Part shown: positions 11,228 to 25,812 of the stretch, piece by piece | How positions within the stretch are numbered: the first letter of the stretch is position 1 | How the letters are laid out: the number at the start of each line of letters is the position of its first letter | NCBI GenBank assembly: GCA_946811695.1 | Contig: OX328124.1 | Location: 86,270,030-86,334,029, forward strand | DNA: 64,000 nt | Direction: 5' to 3' | DNA from: Gonocerus acuteangulatus | Taxonomy: Eukaryota; Arthropoda; Insecta; Hemiptera; Coreidae | Position numbers and translations under genes: made by a program | Notes under the pieces: model-generated | What the model was told of the DNA's origin: nothing | Database searches by the model: none | Seen by the model: the letters and a program-made list of their open reading frames with translations, nothing else

Positions 11228-11870
11228 GTTCGTTAACCACCAAAGTCGGTCCACCGGAAGGGGGGGTTTACCCCGAACCCAAAACACTAATTTGACTATG
11301 TCAGCCGTAATATTTGTTATATCTCAACGAAACTAGGTATTCGTAGTGGTAATATAGAGAGAAAAGTAAGATATAAAAATGAACTAAATCGGTTCATTAG
11401 AAGGGGGGGTTTACTCCGGACCCACAATACCAATTCGCCACTACCAGCCGGGATTTTTGGTATATTTCGATGAAACTCGGTATTCGTAGTGGTAATCCAC
11501 AGGTAAATAACTGTTGTAAAAATAAACTAAATCGGTTCATTAGGAGGGGGGGTTTACTCCGGACCCACAATACCAATTCGCCACTACCAGCCGTGATTTT
11601 TGGTATATTTCGACGAAACTCGGTATTCGTAGTGGTAATCTACAGGTAAATATGTGTTGTAAAAATAAACTAAATCGGTTCATTAGAAGGGGGGGTTTAC
11701 TCTTGACCCAAATTCTTAATATACTCATACCGGTCGTAATTTCTGCTGTATTGTAACGAAACGCGGTATACGTCGTGGGTAACTCATGAGAAAGAAGTGT
11801 TGTAAAAATGAGCTGAATCGGTCAATCGGAAAGCGGGGGTTTAATTTGTAATATATTTCAATAGAAAAGC
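11228..11870 (+). repeat. Tandem satellite, ~140-bp unit, about five copies
   Basis: Each unit carries AAATCGGTTCATTAG, a G run, TTTACTCCGGACCCA, CGCCACTACCAGCCG, ATATTTCGACGAAACTCGGT and ATTCGTAGTGGTAAT. The starts of AAATCGG fall near 11387, 11529, 11672 and 11816, a spacing of 142-144 bp. The outer units are more diverged than the middle ones. Confidence 0.9.
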
Positions 11871-12190
11871 CCGTCAGACGTAGGTTCACAAAGCCGCCGC
11901 AAGGAGCGCTTTCTACCACTAGAGTGACTGTATCCTGTTCCTGCGTTAGATCAAAATACGATAATATGAGGTTTTTTGTATTTATTACGTAGTGTAATAG
12001 GTACCATGTGTAAACATAACTCTGGAAGCAAATTATTAATTGATCAGTTACTCATTACAAATTTAAAAGAGAACTATTCATGTTTTTATTTTATTTATGT
12101 AGGATATTTTAAGCAAATTATTCTGGAAAGCAATCTACACTACCCAAATTGTGAGGAAAGTGCTTAGTTATGCAGCTCCTGCGTGACGGA

Positions 12191-12534
12191 CTTTTTAATA
12201 TGTATATTTGTTTATTATTATTTTTTGTTTCATGTCTTGCTGTTTAATTTCTAATTTTGTAACTGATACTGAGTTTATAATTTACATATTCATTTTTTTA
12301 TTATTCTTTATTTATTTATTTCATGTGAGCTCCATAACAGTGGCGATGAGCTCATTGGGACGACATAAGAAAGGTCCGTTAAATATTAGTCAGTTGATTA
12401 AATATTATTCTTTATAAATTATTTTAGGGCAGATTACCATTGCTTTGGGACTCTTAAAGTTAATAAATAAATATATAAAAAATAAATTTACTTTATACAT
12501 TTACCCAATCATTTCCTTTATAGATACTTAGCAG
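12191..12534. repeat. AT-rich spacer with tail repeats
   Basis: Holds GAGCTCCATAACAGTGGCGATGAGCTCAT near 12327 (related to GAGCTTCGTAATGATAGCGATGAGCTCAT at 63925) and a copy of the AAGTTAATAAATAA tail repeat at 12418-12482. No gene is present. Confidence 0.5.
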
Positions 12535-13070
12535 AGGCCGCATATTTTAGCACCATCAACGAGATGTAGCTGCTGAGGTTGCAATCATGAAAGAGTTTTA
12601 CGAAAATGTCCTCAAATCTTCTGGGATCATTATATATACATTGTTAAAATGACAGAGCACATAGTTTTTGTTTTTGCAACACGAAACTTGATGATCTACA
12701 GATAAATATGTGCTGTAAAAATAAACTAAATCAGACCATTGAGAGGGAGTTAGTCCGAAAACAAATTAATCATTTGACCGTCTCAGTCGTTATTAATACT
12801 TCATCGCAACGAAACTCAGTAGACAAATACCCCGCCAATAAAGAACGCGTTTCGTTAAAAAGAAGTCAAAACCGATCCATTAAAAGTTGGAATTTACTAC
12901 ACAAAAAAAAATTAAATAAACAATTTAGTTTGTAATTCCTTAGAATTATAAAAGACTATTAGTGTTTAAATTGAATTGATATAGGTTATTTTAAGCAAAT
13001 TATTTAAGAAAGCAGCGTACCCTACCGCCTCCCTGTGGAATGTTCTAAATAATGCAGCTCGTATTGCCCT
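12535..13070 (+). mobile_element. Repeat family A, short copy
   Basis: Diverged second copy of the element at 10866: AGCTGCTGAGGTTGCAATCATGA, CTTCTGGGATCAT, GCAACACGAAACTTGATG, a single satellite unit (AAACTAAATCAGACCATTGAG at 12720) and the shared tail (TTTTAAGCAAATTATTTAAG ... AATGCAGCTCGTATTGCC). The two copies lie head to tail 350 bp apart. The copy here lacks the long AT array and the extra satellite units. Confidence 0.6.
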
Positions 13071-14249
13071 GCGCACCAGGCCAACGTCTATAAAAGGAAC
13101 GTTTCAATAATTACCCTAGATAAACAAAATCGTTCTGACAATTAGGAGACGATACTCTGTCGTTTTATTCCCCCAGAATAGGGTGAATCTAAAGAAAAAA
13201 TTATGTTAATGGAATAGAGAAAACCGAAGCGCTATTCCTTGAATAAGAGGAGGTTGAAAAATAAAGGAGCTATTTGCTACAATACAAGGATTTCCACCGA
13301 GAAAAAGACACAAAAAGACAACAGTATCAGTAGAGACAGTGGGGTTTTTGGCTGCCATTGAGGTGGCTGTGTTTGGATGAGCACTTGGCCCGCTGCCAAA
13401 ACACAGGTCTTCTCATGGTGGCCTTCCACGGCTTTTATCCTTTCTCCCTTTAACCGCTATAGTACTAATGTAATTTACAAAGCCTGTCTTAACGACAGTT
13501 ATGGATGTTATACTTGCCACGGCCAGGCAATTTCTCCAAGTGACAATAAATAATATAAATATAGGAAATATCATAGATATATATATATATTATTGAACAA
13601 GCAACAGATAGGTGAAATTGTAGAAAAATCCAAAAACTACCATCTTTCCCTGGATTTGGAGGCAGTAAAAAAATTCTCTTATAGCCATATCTAAAGGATC
13701 TTTAGTTCATATAGCTGCGAAGGAGGGCCGTACTTGTCTCTAACGATATACAAAGAAAAGCTTCCTAGCACAACTCAGGTTATCTGATACTAAGTATAAA
13801 TCCAAGTAAATAGCTATAATTTTAAAATAGATCAAACATACCCATTGTGGAATACATGTGAAAATAAAATAGTACACCTACTTACTTACTGCAGATTTCT
13901 GAAGCCACTGAAAAGGAGCAATGCCGCCGCCAAAGATCAAGAATTTCTATCCACCCAACTTGTTGATGTCTTATCGCCCAGCACCCAAGAACAACTAAAT
14001 GCCTTTAGTCACCATATTCTTCAATGTCTACAAGCTAGAAAGACTCTTCTGTGCTGAAATCAGCGCCAAACCTTAAAGTGTTATTACCCTTATTTTCTAG
14101 TGTTTATTATTTTCCATTTTGTTTATCATAATAAGTTATTCGTTATTTTACGAACATTATATATTATATTTTTGGAAGAAAACATTATTGTTATTTAATA
14201 ACATTCTATAAATGTTTTTTTTTTTTTACTTAAAAATAATAAACATATT

Positions 14250-14251
<2 letters not shown>
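13071..14251. other. Non-coding sequence
   Basis: No supported gene. A 70-codon frame at 13845-14057 was considered and rejected. A poly-T tract ends the stretch at 14216-14228. Confidence 0.4.

Positions 14252-14330
<79 letters not shown>
14252..14330. repeat. (AT)n microsatellite
   Basis: About 80 bp of TA dinucleotides just left of the piggyBac element. Confidence 0.95.
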
Positions 14331-14339
<9 letters not shown>

Positions 14340-14378
14340 GCCCGGCTTATAAACATCTAAAGATTGAACCCGAATTAA

Positions 14379-15911
14379 CCCTCCAATGCCCATGACTATT
14401 CTATTTATTTTTCTATTTTTTTTTTATTTTTTTTTTGCTTAAATGGGTTAATATGAAGCCAATTGAAGTAACTTTTAAGAAATTTTTGTTATAAAACTGT
14501 CAATGTGTAAAATAACATATGGTCCCTTAGAGGGGACCTTGGGCACTGGCTTTACAAGTATCAAAATCTGGTTCTTTTAAAAATTCACTACATTTCATGA
14601 ACAAATCTTTACTTTACTGCAATTAAATAATAATAAAATGCATTTGTACATGATTAGTTGCCTATGATAAATATTGGTTTTAGAAAAAATTATTTATTGT
14701 ATGAAAATCGAAAAACAGTGCGAATAAAGCCCTATATTGCAGCAGTCACTCATGAGTCTTACAATTCTTACAATGTGATCTTCTCGAATAGTTTTGGGGC
14801 AGCCAGTATTTGGTATATTTAATTCTTGAAAGAGGTCTGTGGTCCTAAGAAATTGTCCACATAAAGGCTGTAAGGCCCAAATCCTTGGGGTATCTGGGAA
14901 GACAATTCAACTACTAAAGATTCACCGAAGCCGAAACTATTCTTCAAGGGCATATCATTATAGCCGCTCTGATAAGACAAAATTTTATAACCAAACCTTA
15001 TGGGCTTGCCATGGCATAATTCCCAGCTCTATTTGAAAATTTACATTCCTCTTCAAGCCATTCAATTCTGCATTTAAAAGCTTTTTCGTGCCTCTAGTTA
15101 CTCTAGATTTATTAGACATCGCTTTTTTTTACACACCGTTATTTCTTTGTTGTCTGCGTTTTTGTTTTATTCTTTATTTATATCGTTTAAAACTTCTAAT
15201 AATTATAATTATTTGGATAAAATGACGTTATCTCATTTTATTTTGTGAAATAAAGTCAATTATTTCAAATATTTGAAGGTAGATATATTATTGCCACCAA
15301 TAAAAAAATCAGAATTGATGTAGTCCCAGTGCCCAAGATCCCCTAAGGGGGACCACAGAATTCAAAGAATACTTATGAACAGGGATTTAATCAAATTCTC
15401 TCAAACTTTATTTTATTTGATAAAAAAAATGTTTAGTAAATGATTTACACAGAAAGAAGTATAAAACATTACCATTTTTTAGCCATAACAATAGAAAATG
15501 CAATGAAGATTCTAACCGGTTGTTATTCTGATTGCTGCAGTAACTTCAAATCAAATTATCGTTGTTATCTGTAACACTGGAGTGTTATACATTTTCGGTA
15601 ATGTAAATCAATCCCTTATCCCTTTTTCTTCCATAACTAATGGTGTCGGGGCCCCAGTGAAACAAACTTTAAATTCTTTTTTTGGGGGTAAAGTAATTTA
15701 AATAAATAATAATAAACAATAATATTTATTGAAATACAAAGATTTCAAAGGGCAAAGCTCGAATAAACAAATACATTCGGGTCAATATGACCCGACGCCA
15801 CTAATTAAGGGTTAACCATGGAAGTAAAAATCCTAAACCCCAACTTCTTGGAAAACTTTTAAACTAATGTGATAAAGTGGTCCCCCGTAGGGGACATTGG
15901 GCATTGGAGGG
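14379..15911 (-). mobile_element. piggyBac-type DNA transposon, internally decayed
   Basis: The left terminus is CCCTCCAATGCCCA (14379-14392), preceded by TTAA (14375-14378). The right terminus is its exact inverse complement ending at 15911, followed by TTAA (15912-15915). TTAA target duplication and CCYT-type ends are the hallmark of piggyBac. A sub-terminal motif like GGGGACCTTGGGCACTGG appears at 14530, inverted at 15325-15355 and again near 15885. At 1533 bp it is shorter than autonomous members (about 2.4 kb or more). It keeps only pieces of transposase on the minus strand, so it is an inactive or trans-mobilised copy. Confidence 0.93.
14697..15010 (-). pseudogene. piggyBac transposase remnant
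   Basis: On the minus strand, 15007 to 14819 reads 62 codons to a stop and contains KPIRFGYKILS, a glycine-rich GFGES segment and YVDNF. These match the conserved KPIRFGYKVW and the DNF catalytic-aspartate block of piggyBac DDE transposases. Beyond a frame break, 14800-14697 reads HCKNCKT then FDFHT, a worn version of the C-terminal cysteine-rich domain. The N-terminal half is absent or unrecognisable, and 30-40 residues normally found between the blocks are lost. Confidence 0.85.
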
Positions 15912-17679
15912 TTAACGCAATCCTTACTGTTATTAAATACGCCCTTCCAAATACTAAAGCACATAGCCCCTTTAAGTTCCTGAAGTAACTTTAATAGTAA
16001 ATGAGCAATCAAAAATATTATATATTATATTAATATTATAGCATCAACCCGAAATTGCTTTGCTCTCTCTGCGAAGGATTTTTTTTTTTTTAGTTTTAGG
16101 TTTTATTTATTATTATTTCAATTTTAGTATTCATATAAATTGTGTAAGGAATCATTATATTATGTAAATCATCAAAATACGTGTAGTATCCGAAAAGGAT
16201 GGCATACGTAGTGAAATAAACTCCCAAGCTGGAGGAATATTCCAACGTGGAAAACATATGAAAAAAAAAACTCCGTTTTAAAATACATTTATAGTTCGAA
16301 CGTGATGGAGGAAAATAAAGTTTTCAACACTTCATAGTCACCTAAAAGTTATCATGGTCTTCCTCCCTTTGTGTCAGTTTGGGCACGTGTAGATTATTTT
16401 TCGATGTAGAATACCCGGAAAAAATGGACGTCCCTAGCTCAGGCAAAACAAATTCATGTAGAGTCTCAGAGGTCACAAGGGACACTAGAAAAATATATGG
16501 GCTTAAGATGTTTTACTGGTATTAGCAAGCTAGTCGAAGCATTTGTTCTGAAAGTGGAGCCAAAACTTCGAAAGGGTAGTCACAATATCATATTTATCCG
16601 AGCGAAAATTAATATTATCCTTTCAGAACAACATTGTTTTGACACTCACTGTAATATATGAATATTAGAGCTTTTTAGAATGGAATAAGAATGAGGCGTA
16701 ATTTAAATTGGGCCGAGAGAGAAGTTTGGGCATGTGCTGGTTGAGAGAATGGTTAACAATGCAAGTTTACAACTCGTTTTGCTGCCTGTTCCATACATAA
16801 TAGGGGCAAAACCCGTAAAGCCCGCTCTACATATACTCTTCAACACTTTCCGACAACAAAGAACGCCACGAGTCATCAACCTCCAGTTCACTCAGTGACA
16901 ACACTAAATACTACCCTTTGCAAGGATAACGTTTTGATAGTAATTATTATGGTTAAAGTTAAACCTATGTAAAGCATTTCGTCAAGATTTTGTAAAAATT
17001 TGTAAAATATTAATTTGTTTGTTAGTACTTCAATTGCAAAATTATTATAAAAACTAAGGTCAGCTGTTTTACTATAGCGCCTTGAGAAAAATCTTAAGCG
17101 TGAATGCTTTCAAATTTATGAGTGTAACAAGAACAAAAAACGTTTAGAAAAAAAAATATTTTTCGGGTATTTCTCAAATTCCTCATGCCTCAATTAATGT
17201 TATTTGATTTCACCCGAAGATATGAGCAAAACGTAGCGTGCCCCAAGTAAAGCTAGGTTTTTAAAAATTCACCCTGAGCGAATTATCTTTCAAAAGATCC
17301 ATGTAAGCAACTCCATTATTTTGGGCAGCCCACTGTTATTTACATACAGGGGTTTTCTTCTAGACGAAATAGCATTTTTCGTTTATTAAATTATATATGA
17401 TGTTTACTTTATATTTTATTTTGTAGTTATTTTTATTTTGTTTAATTTTCTTATACAGTATCTCACCATTGTTGTACGGTACTTCATATATATGAAGTTA
17501 TAAATTAGTTATAATTAATTAATAAAAAGTAGGTAATATGTTTTTATTTTTATTGTGAGGCCCATGCATGCTAAGTAGAAAATGAACATCATATTGAAGA
17601 AAACTTGCATTTTTTCAAAGTAATTATATGTTATTAAGGAATTCAGAATTAACATAAGGATTACCTGGTTTACACAGAG
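15912..17679. other. Non-coding sequence
   Basis: No gene supported. A 62-codon minus frame at 16703-16891 shows no known domain. The stretch is AT-rich with several poly-T and poly-A tracts. Confidence 0.4.
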
Positions 17680-17801
17680 TGAGGGAGAGAAAGGGAGTGA
17701 TAATATGTGTGTGAGAGAGCGAGAGAGTGATAATATGTGTTTGAGAGAGCGAGAGACTGATAATATGAGTATGAGAGCGCAAGAGAGTGATAATATGTGT
17801 A

Positions 17802-17834
<33 letters not shown>

Positions 17835-17880
17835 TTTAGAGTGTGTTAGTGTTTGAGAGAGAGTGTGGTAGAGAGGGAGG
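17680..17880. repeat. GA-rich minisatellite
   Basis: Units of about 30 bp: GAGAGAGCGAGAGAGTGATAATATGTGT repeated four times (17695-17800), then a pure (GA)n run at 17811-17835 and further GTGTGAGAGA blocks. The 93-codon minus frame across it (Ser/Leu/Tyr/His repeats) is an artefact. Confidence 0.9.
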
Positions 17881-18135
17881 AAGAGGACAGACCATGCTAA
17901 ATTATATTCTAGGAGCAACCGAATGCAATTAATCTTCCTCCACATTGGCATTCAAACCCCTTTGACTCTACATGACATTCTTGTCAACAGCTTAGCGTCT
18001 TAGCATTATAAATCATAACCACTTCACAACCATTTGGCGAGTTATCACATCTTCCTTACTCTCCAACACATGTATAAAGGACAATGTTTTACCGTCTTTT
18101 CCATATATGAGCATAGTGTGCTCATAATGACAACA

Positions 18136-18245
18136 GCGCACTTCCTCCCTCCGTAGGGAGGAAGCCCGCTTATGAGGTTGACCTCATGACGCAATCCGGA
18201 ATTGCCAATTAGAAAATGTAACGTTCAGGACCCTATGGATCACGA
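18136..18245 (+). repeat. Repeat family A, end fragment
   Basis: AGCGCACTTCCTCCCTCC with a stem partner GGGAGGAAG, then CCGCTTATGAGGTTGACCTC, ATGACGCAATCCGGAATTGC and ACCCTATGGATCACG. This is one of the best preserved family A ends on the plus strand. Confidence 0.8.
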
Positions 18246-19704
<1,459 letters not shown>

Positions 19705-19737
19705 GGTTGATGTTTATTTTTCGTCGCTGGGATGATA

Positions 19738-20200
19738 TTTTTAGATGGAACGACATTTTTCTCCAGCGGTGGTACTCCTCACTTCTTCCTGGAATATTTC
19801 GATGGGTTTATCTCCATCTTCTTCAGCCAGGTTATTAATGTTTCATCCTCGGTGGTTGCCAAGGGAGAAGCTCCCTGGTGTTAGTTGGGATTCTGTCCGT
19901 TAGTAGCGCTGATGGTATTGCGTCTTTCTTTCCCTGTAATTTCCTCGCCGTAAGGTTTAATATGCTTGGTTTGATATGCTCCCAACTAACACCAGGGAGC
20001 TTCAACACCATTGGTCCGCCGATACTGGGGCTTGAGAGGAGAAAAGGCGCCCAGATCGAGAAAAATCGCATTCCCTCGGCAACCACCGAGGATGAAACAT
20101 TAATAACCTGGCTGAAGAAGATGGAGATGAACCAATCGAAATATTTCAGGAGTGAGGAGGAGTACTACCGCTGGAGTAAAATGCCGTTCCATCTAAATAT
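19738..20200. repeat. Nested inverted-repeat block of unknown nature
   Basis: The outer arms 19738-19862 and 20077-20200 are inverse complements at roughly 85-90 percent by eye; the last ~45 bp (TTCAGCCAGGTTATTAATG, TTTCATCCTCGGTGGTTGCC) are identical. The inner arms 19867-19890 and 19980-20003 are a perfect 24-bp pair around an 89-bp loop. GC content is clearly higher than the surroundings. A 148-codon plus frame (19878-20324) and an 83-codon minus frame overlap it. The piece TTEDETLITWLKKMEMNQSKYF looks protein-like in composition, but I recognise no family. It may be a fold-back element or a rearranged gene fragment. Confidence 0.75.
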
Positions 20201-20333
20201 ATATATATATAACATTGGGGAGGACCTGGCCCTCATAGGAGAAGGTTCCTTATTACGGGTAAGCTGTATGAAAAGAGTAGTTTTAGTTCCTCAAGAGGAG
20301 TCAACTGATTGTGACACTACGTAAGTTTGGTTT

Positions 20334-20450
20334 AAGTGCGTTTCCTCCCTCGCTCTATAGGCATTAAACCCACTTATGAGGTTGACCTCATGACGCAATC
20401 CAAGTGCCAACTAGAACAGTTCAGGTTTTAGAACCCATAGATCAGGAATC
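20334..20450 (+). repeat. Repeat family A, end fragment
   Basis: AGTGCGTTTCCTCCCTCGC, ATTAAACCCACTTATGAGG, TTGACCTCATGACGCAATCC, then TTTTAGAACCCATAGATCA. Same terminal blocks as the copies at 338 and 18136. Confidence 0.78.
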
Positions 20451-20617
20451 CGCTCCTCCAACGACGACACTAGAAGATGAAATCATTAGGTGACGGCAGA
20501 GTTTCTCACTAGGATCGCATTAGGTTGAATGTTGGAGGTATGGTATTAGTAATAATTATAATATATAATTATAAAATGATAATAATTTTTGATAGTTAAA
20601 TTTATTATGGACCGCCG

Positions 20618-21287
20618 CACAGTGGGGCCAAACGACATTTTGTGTTTCAAAAAAGGCTACAGCCTCTAAATCTTTACTGATTTCAATGCATGTTTTTTAA
20701 ACGAAAGCTAATAAAATTTAAAACATCTTTGTCTGGCCAGATTTATGTTTTTTTTATTTCGCCTGTTTATAAAATTATGTGTAAATAATTCACGAACTTT
20801 TACAATTGAGCCAAAATAATATATTATTTTTATCTAACTTAATTAACAGCACTGATCTCGTTGAAATTGAACATTCAAATCCTGATTAGACTTGGAAAAA
20901 CATAGACTGACATCTCCAAAACGTAAATTTATCCATATTCAACAATGAGAATTATTAAAATAATAAGATTTTTGAATGATTTGAAAATATATTTTGATTT
21001 TTTCCAAGTCTAGTCAGGATTTGAACGTTTAATTATAACGATTTCTGCTGATAAATAGCTCGACAAAAAATAAAATATTATTTTACGCTAAATCGTAAAC
21101 GTTCATGAATTATTCACACGTAATTTAATAAACAGGGGAAACAAAAAACAAAAATCTGCCCAGACAAAGTTGTTCTACATTTTATTAGCTTTAATTTTTT
21201 TTTTTTTTAAAAAGTGCATGGAAATAGATTAAGATTTAGAGGCTGTAGCCTTTTTTGAAACACGAAATGTGGTTTGGCCCCACTGTG
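20618..21287. mobile_element. 670-bp foldback DNA element, CACAGTGG ends (copy 1)
   Basis: The ends are CACAGTGGGGCCAAACGACA at 20618 and the inverse complement CCCCACTGTG at 21287. The inverted repeat continues inward almost the whole way: AGGCTACAGCCTCTAAATCT, AGCTAATAAAATTTAAAACA, ATTCACGAAC and CAAATCCTGATTAGACTTGG all reappear inverted, so each arm is about 300 bp. It is flanked by CGCCG on the left and TGCCG on the right, a one-mismatch 5-bp GC-rich candidate target duplication. There is no coding capacity. Ends and flanks are like Transib, whose termini start with a CACNNTG heptamer, but that class is inference. A second copy lies at 46383-47061. Confidence 0.85.
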
Positions 21288-24702
<3,415 letters not shown>

Positions 24703-24778
<76 letters not shown>

Positions 24779-24783
24779 TATAT
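24703..24783. repeat. (AT)n microsatellite
   Basis: About 80 bp of TA dinucleotides with one ACA interruption. Confidence 0.95.
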
Positions 24784-25628
24784 CTTATATTTTATTGACA
24801 TATTTCATATTTTATATTCATACTTTATATATTTAGACATGTTTCATGTCTTTAGGATAACCTGGTATGTATCAAATGTTATGTATTTTAACATAAAGTG
24901 TATTATGATTCCACTAACAGTACCTAGTAATAGTGTAGTCATGAAACATGATCTTCTTTTCAAAGAATCAGAAATGTGGCACCTGTACCAATAACAGCAG
25001 TGTTTTTAAGAATGGCCGGGTTTAGACGTAAAAAGTCCTAAACATAGATTGATTATTCAATTTCATATTCTTTATTAATACTTTATTTCACATCTAACAC
25101 GATATGATTTTATTTCATCGAAAACGGTGGTTTCTTATGTCCTCCGCAAAAACAAAAGTGTTTTTTTGTTACCAAGTCAGCAGTTTTCTGCTATTTCTCT
25201 CAAATAGCAATGTAATCACGTTGCGGAGGCACACTTTTCCGCGCGAAATAGGGTTTGCACCTGAGGTGTAGAGCCACTATGGACGTCCCAAAAAGGGGCG
25301 CAACTACTGGAAGGTTAAATGTGTGCCAAACTTTCTATATTCGCAAGCCAAAAATAGCTATTGATAACAAGTGCAATTACTCTTATGGACAGGGCTAATC
25401 ATCTTATGATATCATTAGGTGTTTTACTGGTCATTTTCAACCATTTCACTTCATTACGTTTATGTGGCTAGTGTGATTTTTTTCCTTTTGCTCTACACAA
25501 CATGATTTCTTCTAAAAGTGGTAAGTGCCTCTTCAGCGCGTCATAATAAATAAAAATTAGCAGTATAAGGTCATTGTAATAGATTAATGTGTCAGATTTA
25601 AGTACAAATGCAGATTTGCAAACCTCTT

Positions 25629-25812
25629 AAAAGTCCGACTGGACAGTGGAACTGCGTCATCATAGCGCGGTTCCGTTCTTCTCCCTAGTCTCACTAAGAA
25701 AGATTAAAATAGAAACGATGATTTTATTTCCAAAGATAAGTAACCCTACCTTTACATTATAAAGGGCAACTTACTCTTACTTGGCAGGATCGGTCAGCCC
25801 CCACCATCCACT
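25629..25812 (+). repeat. SINE body fragment (TCCGACT family)
   Basis: AGTCCGACTGG, GCGTCATCATAGCGCGGTTCC, CCCTAGTCTCACTAAGAAAG and GGCAGGATCGGTCAGCC match the SINE at 54190-54490 block for block. The tRNA-like head is missing. Flanking 24784-25628 and 25813-27828 show nothing else recognisable apart from a poly-T tract at 27189-27214. Confidence 0.65.

Larger units (their letters stand above)
10866..12190 (+). mobile_element. Repeat family A, long copy with satellite core
   Basis: It begins with the worn family A end (TTTCCTCCGAAGGAAAG, GAGGTTGGACTCATGACGG), then CCTAGTAGACACCGAAAATGA and an (AT)n array (10991-11139). Next come TGTCTGTTAACACGATAGCG and GTCACGAAACTTGGTATATAG, about five tandem ~140-bp units, and a tail (TTTTAAGCAAATTATTCTGG ... 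TATGCAGCTCCTGCG). The same tail closes the shorter copy at 12535-13070. Architecture (stem-loop end, microsatellite, tandem core) resembles Helitron-derived HINE/DINE elements, but that class is inference. Confidence 0.65.

Noticed and set aside
13845..14057. 70-codon frame with a BESS/MADF-tail-like pattern (QEFLSTQLVDVLSP... HILQCLQ)
   Set aside because: The resemblance is a loose hydrophobic pattern in a short frame, with no preceding DNA-binding domain or splice sites I could place.
19878..20324. 148-codon plus-strand frame
   Set aside because: It runs across the two arms and loop of an inverted repeat and into an AT microsatellite; the composition changes in the middle, and no known domain appears.
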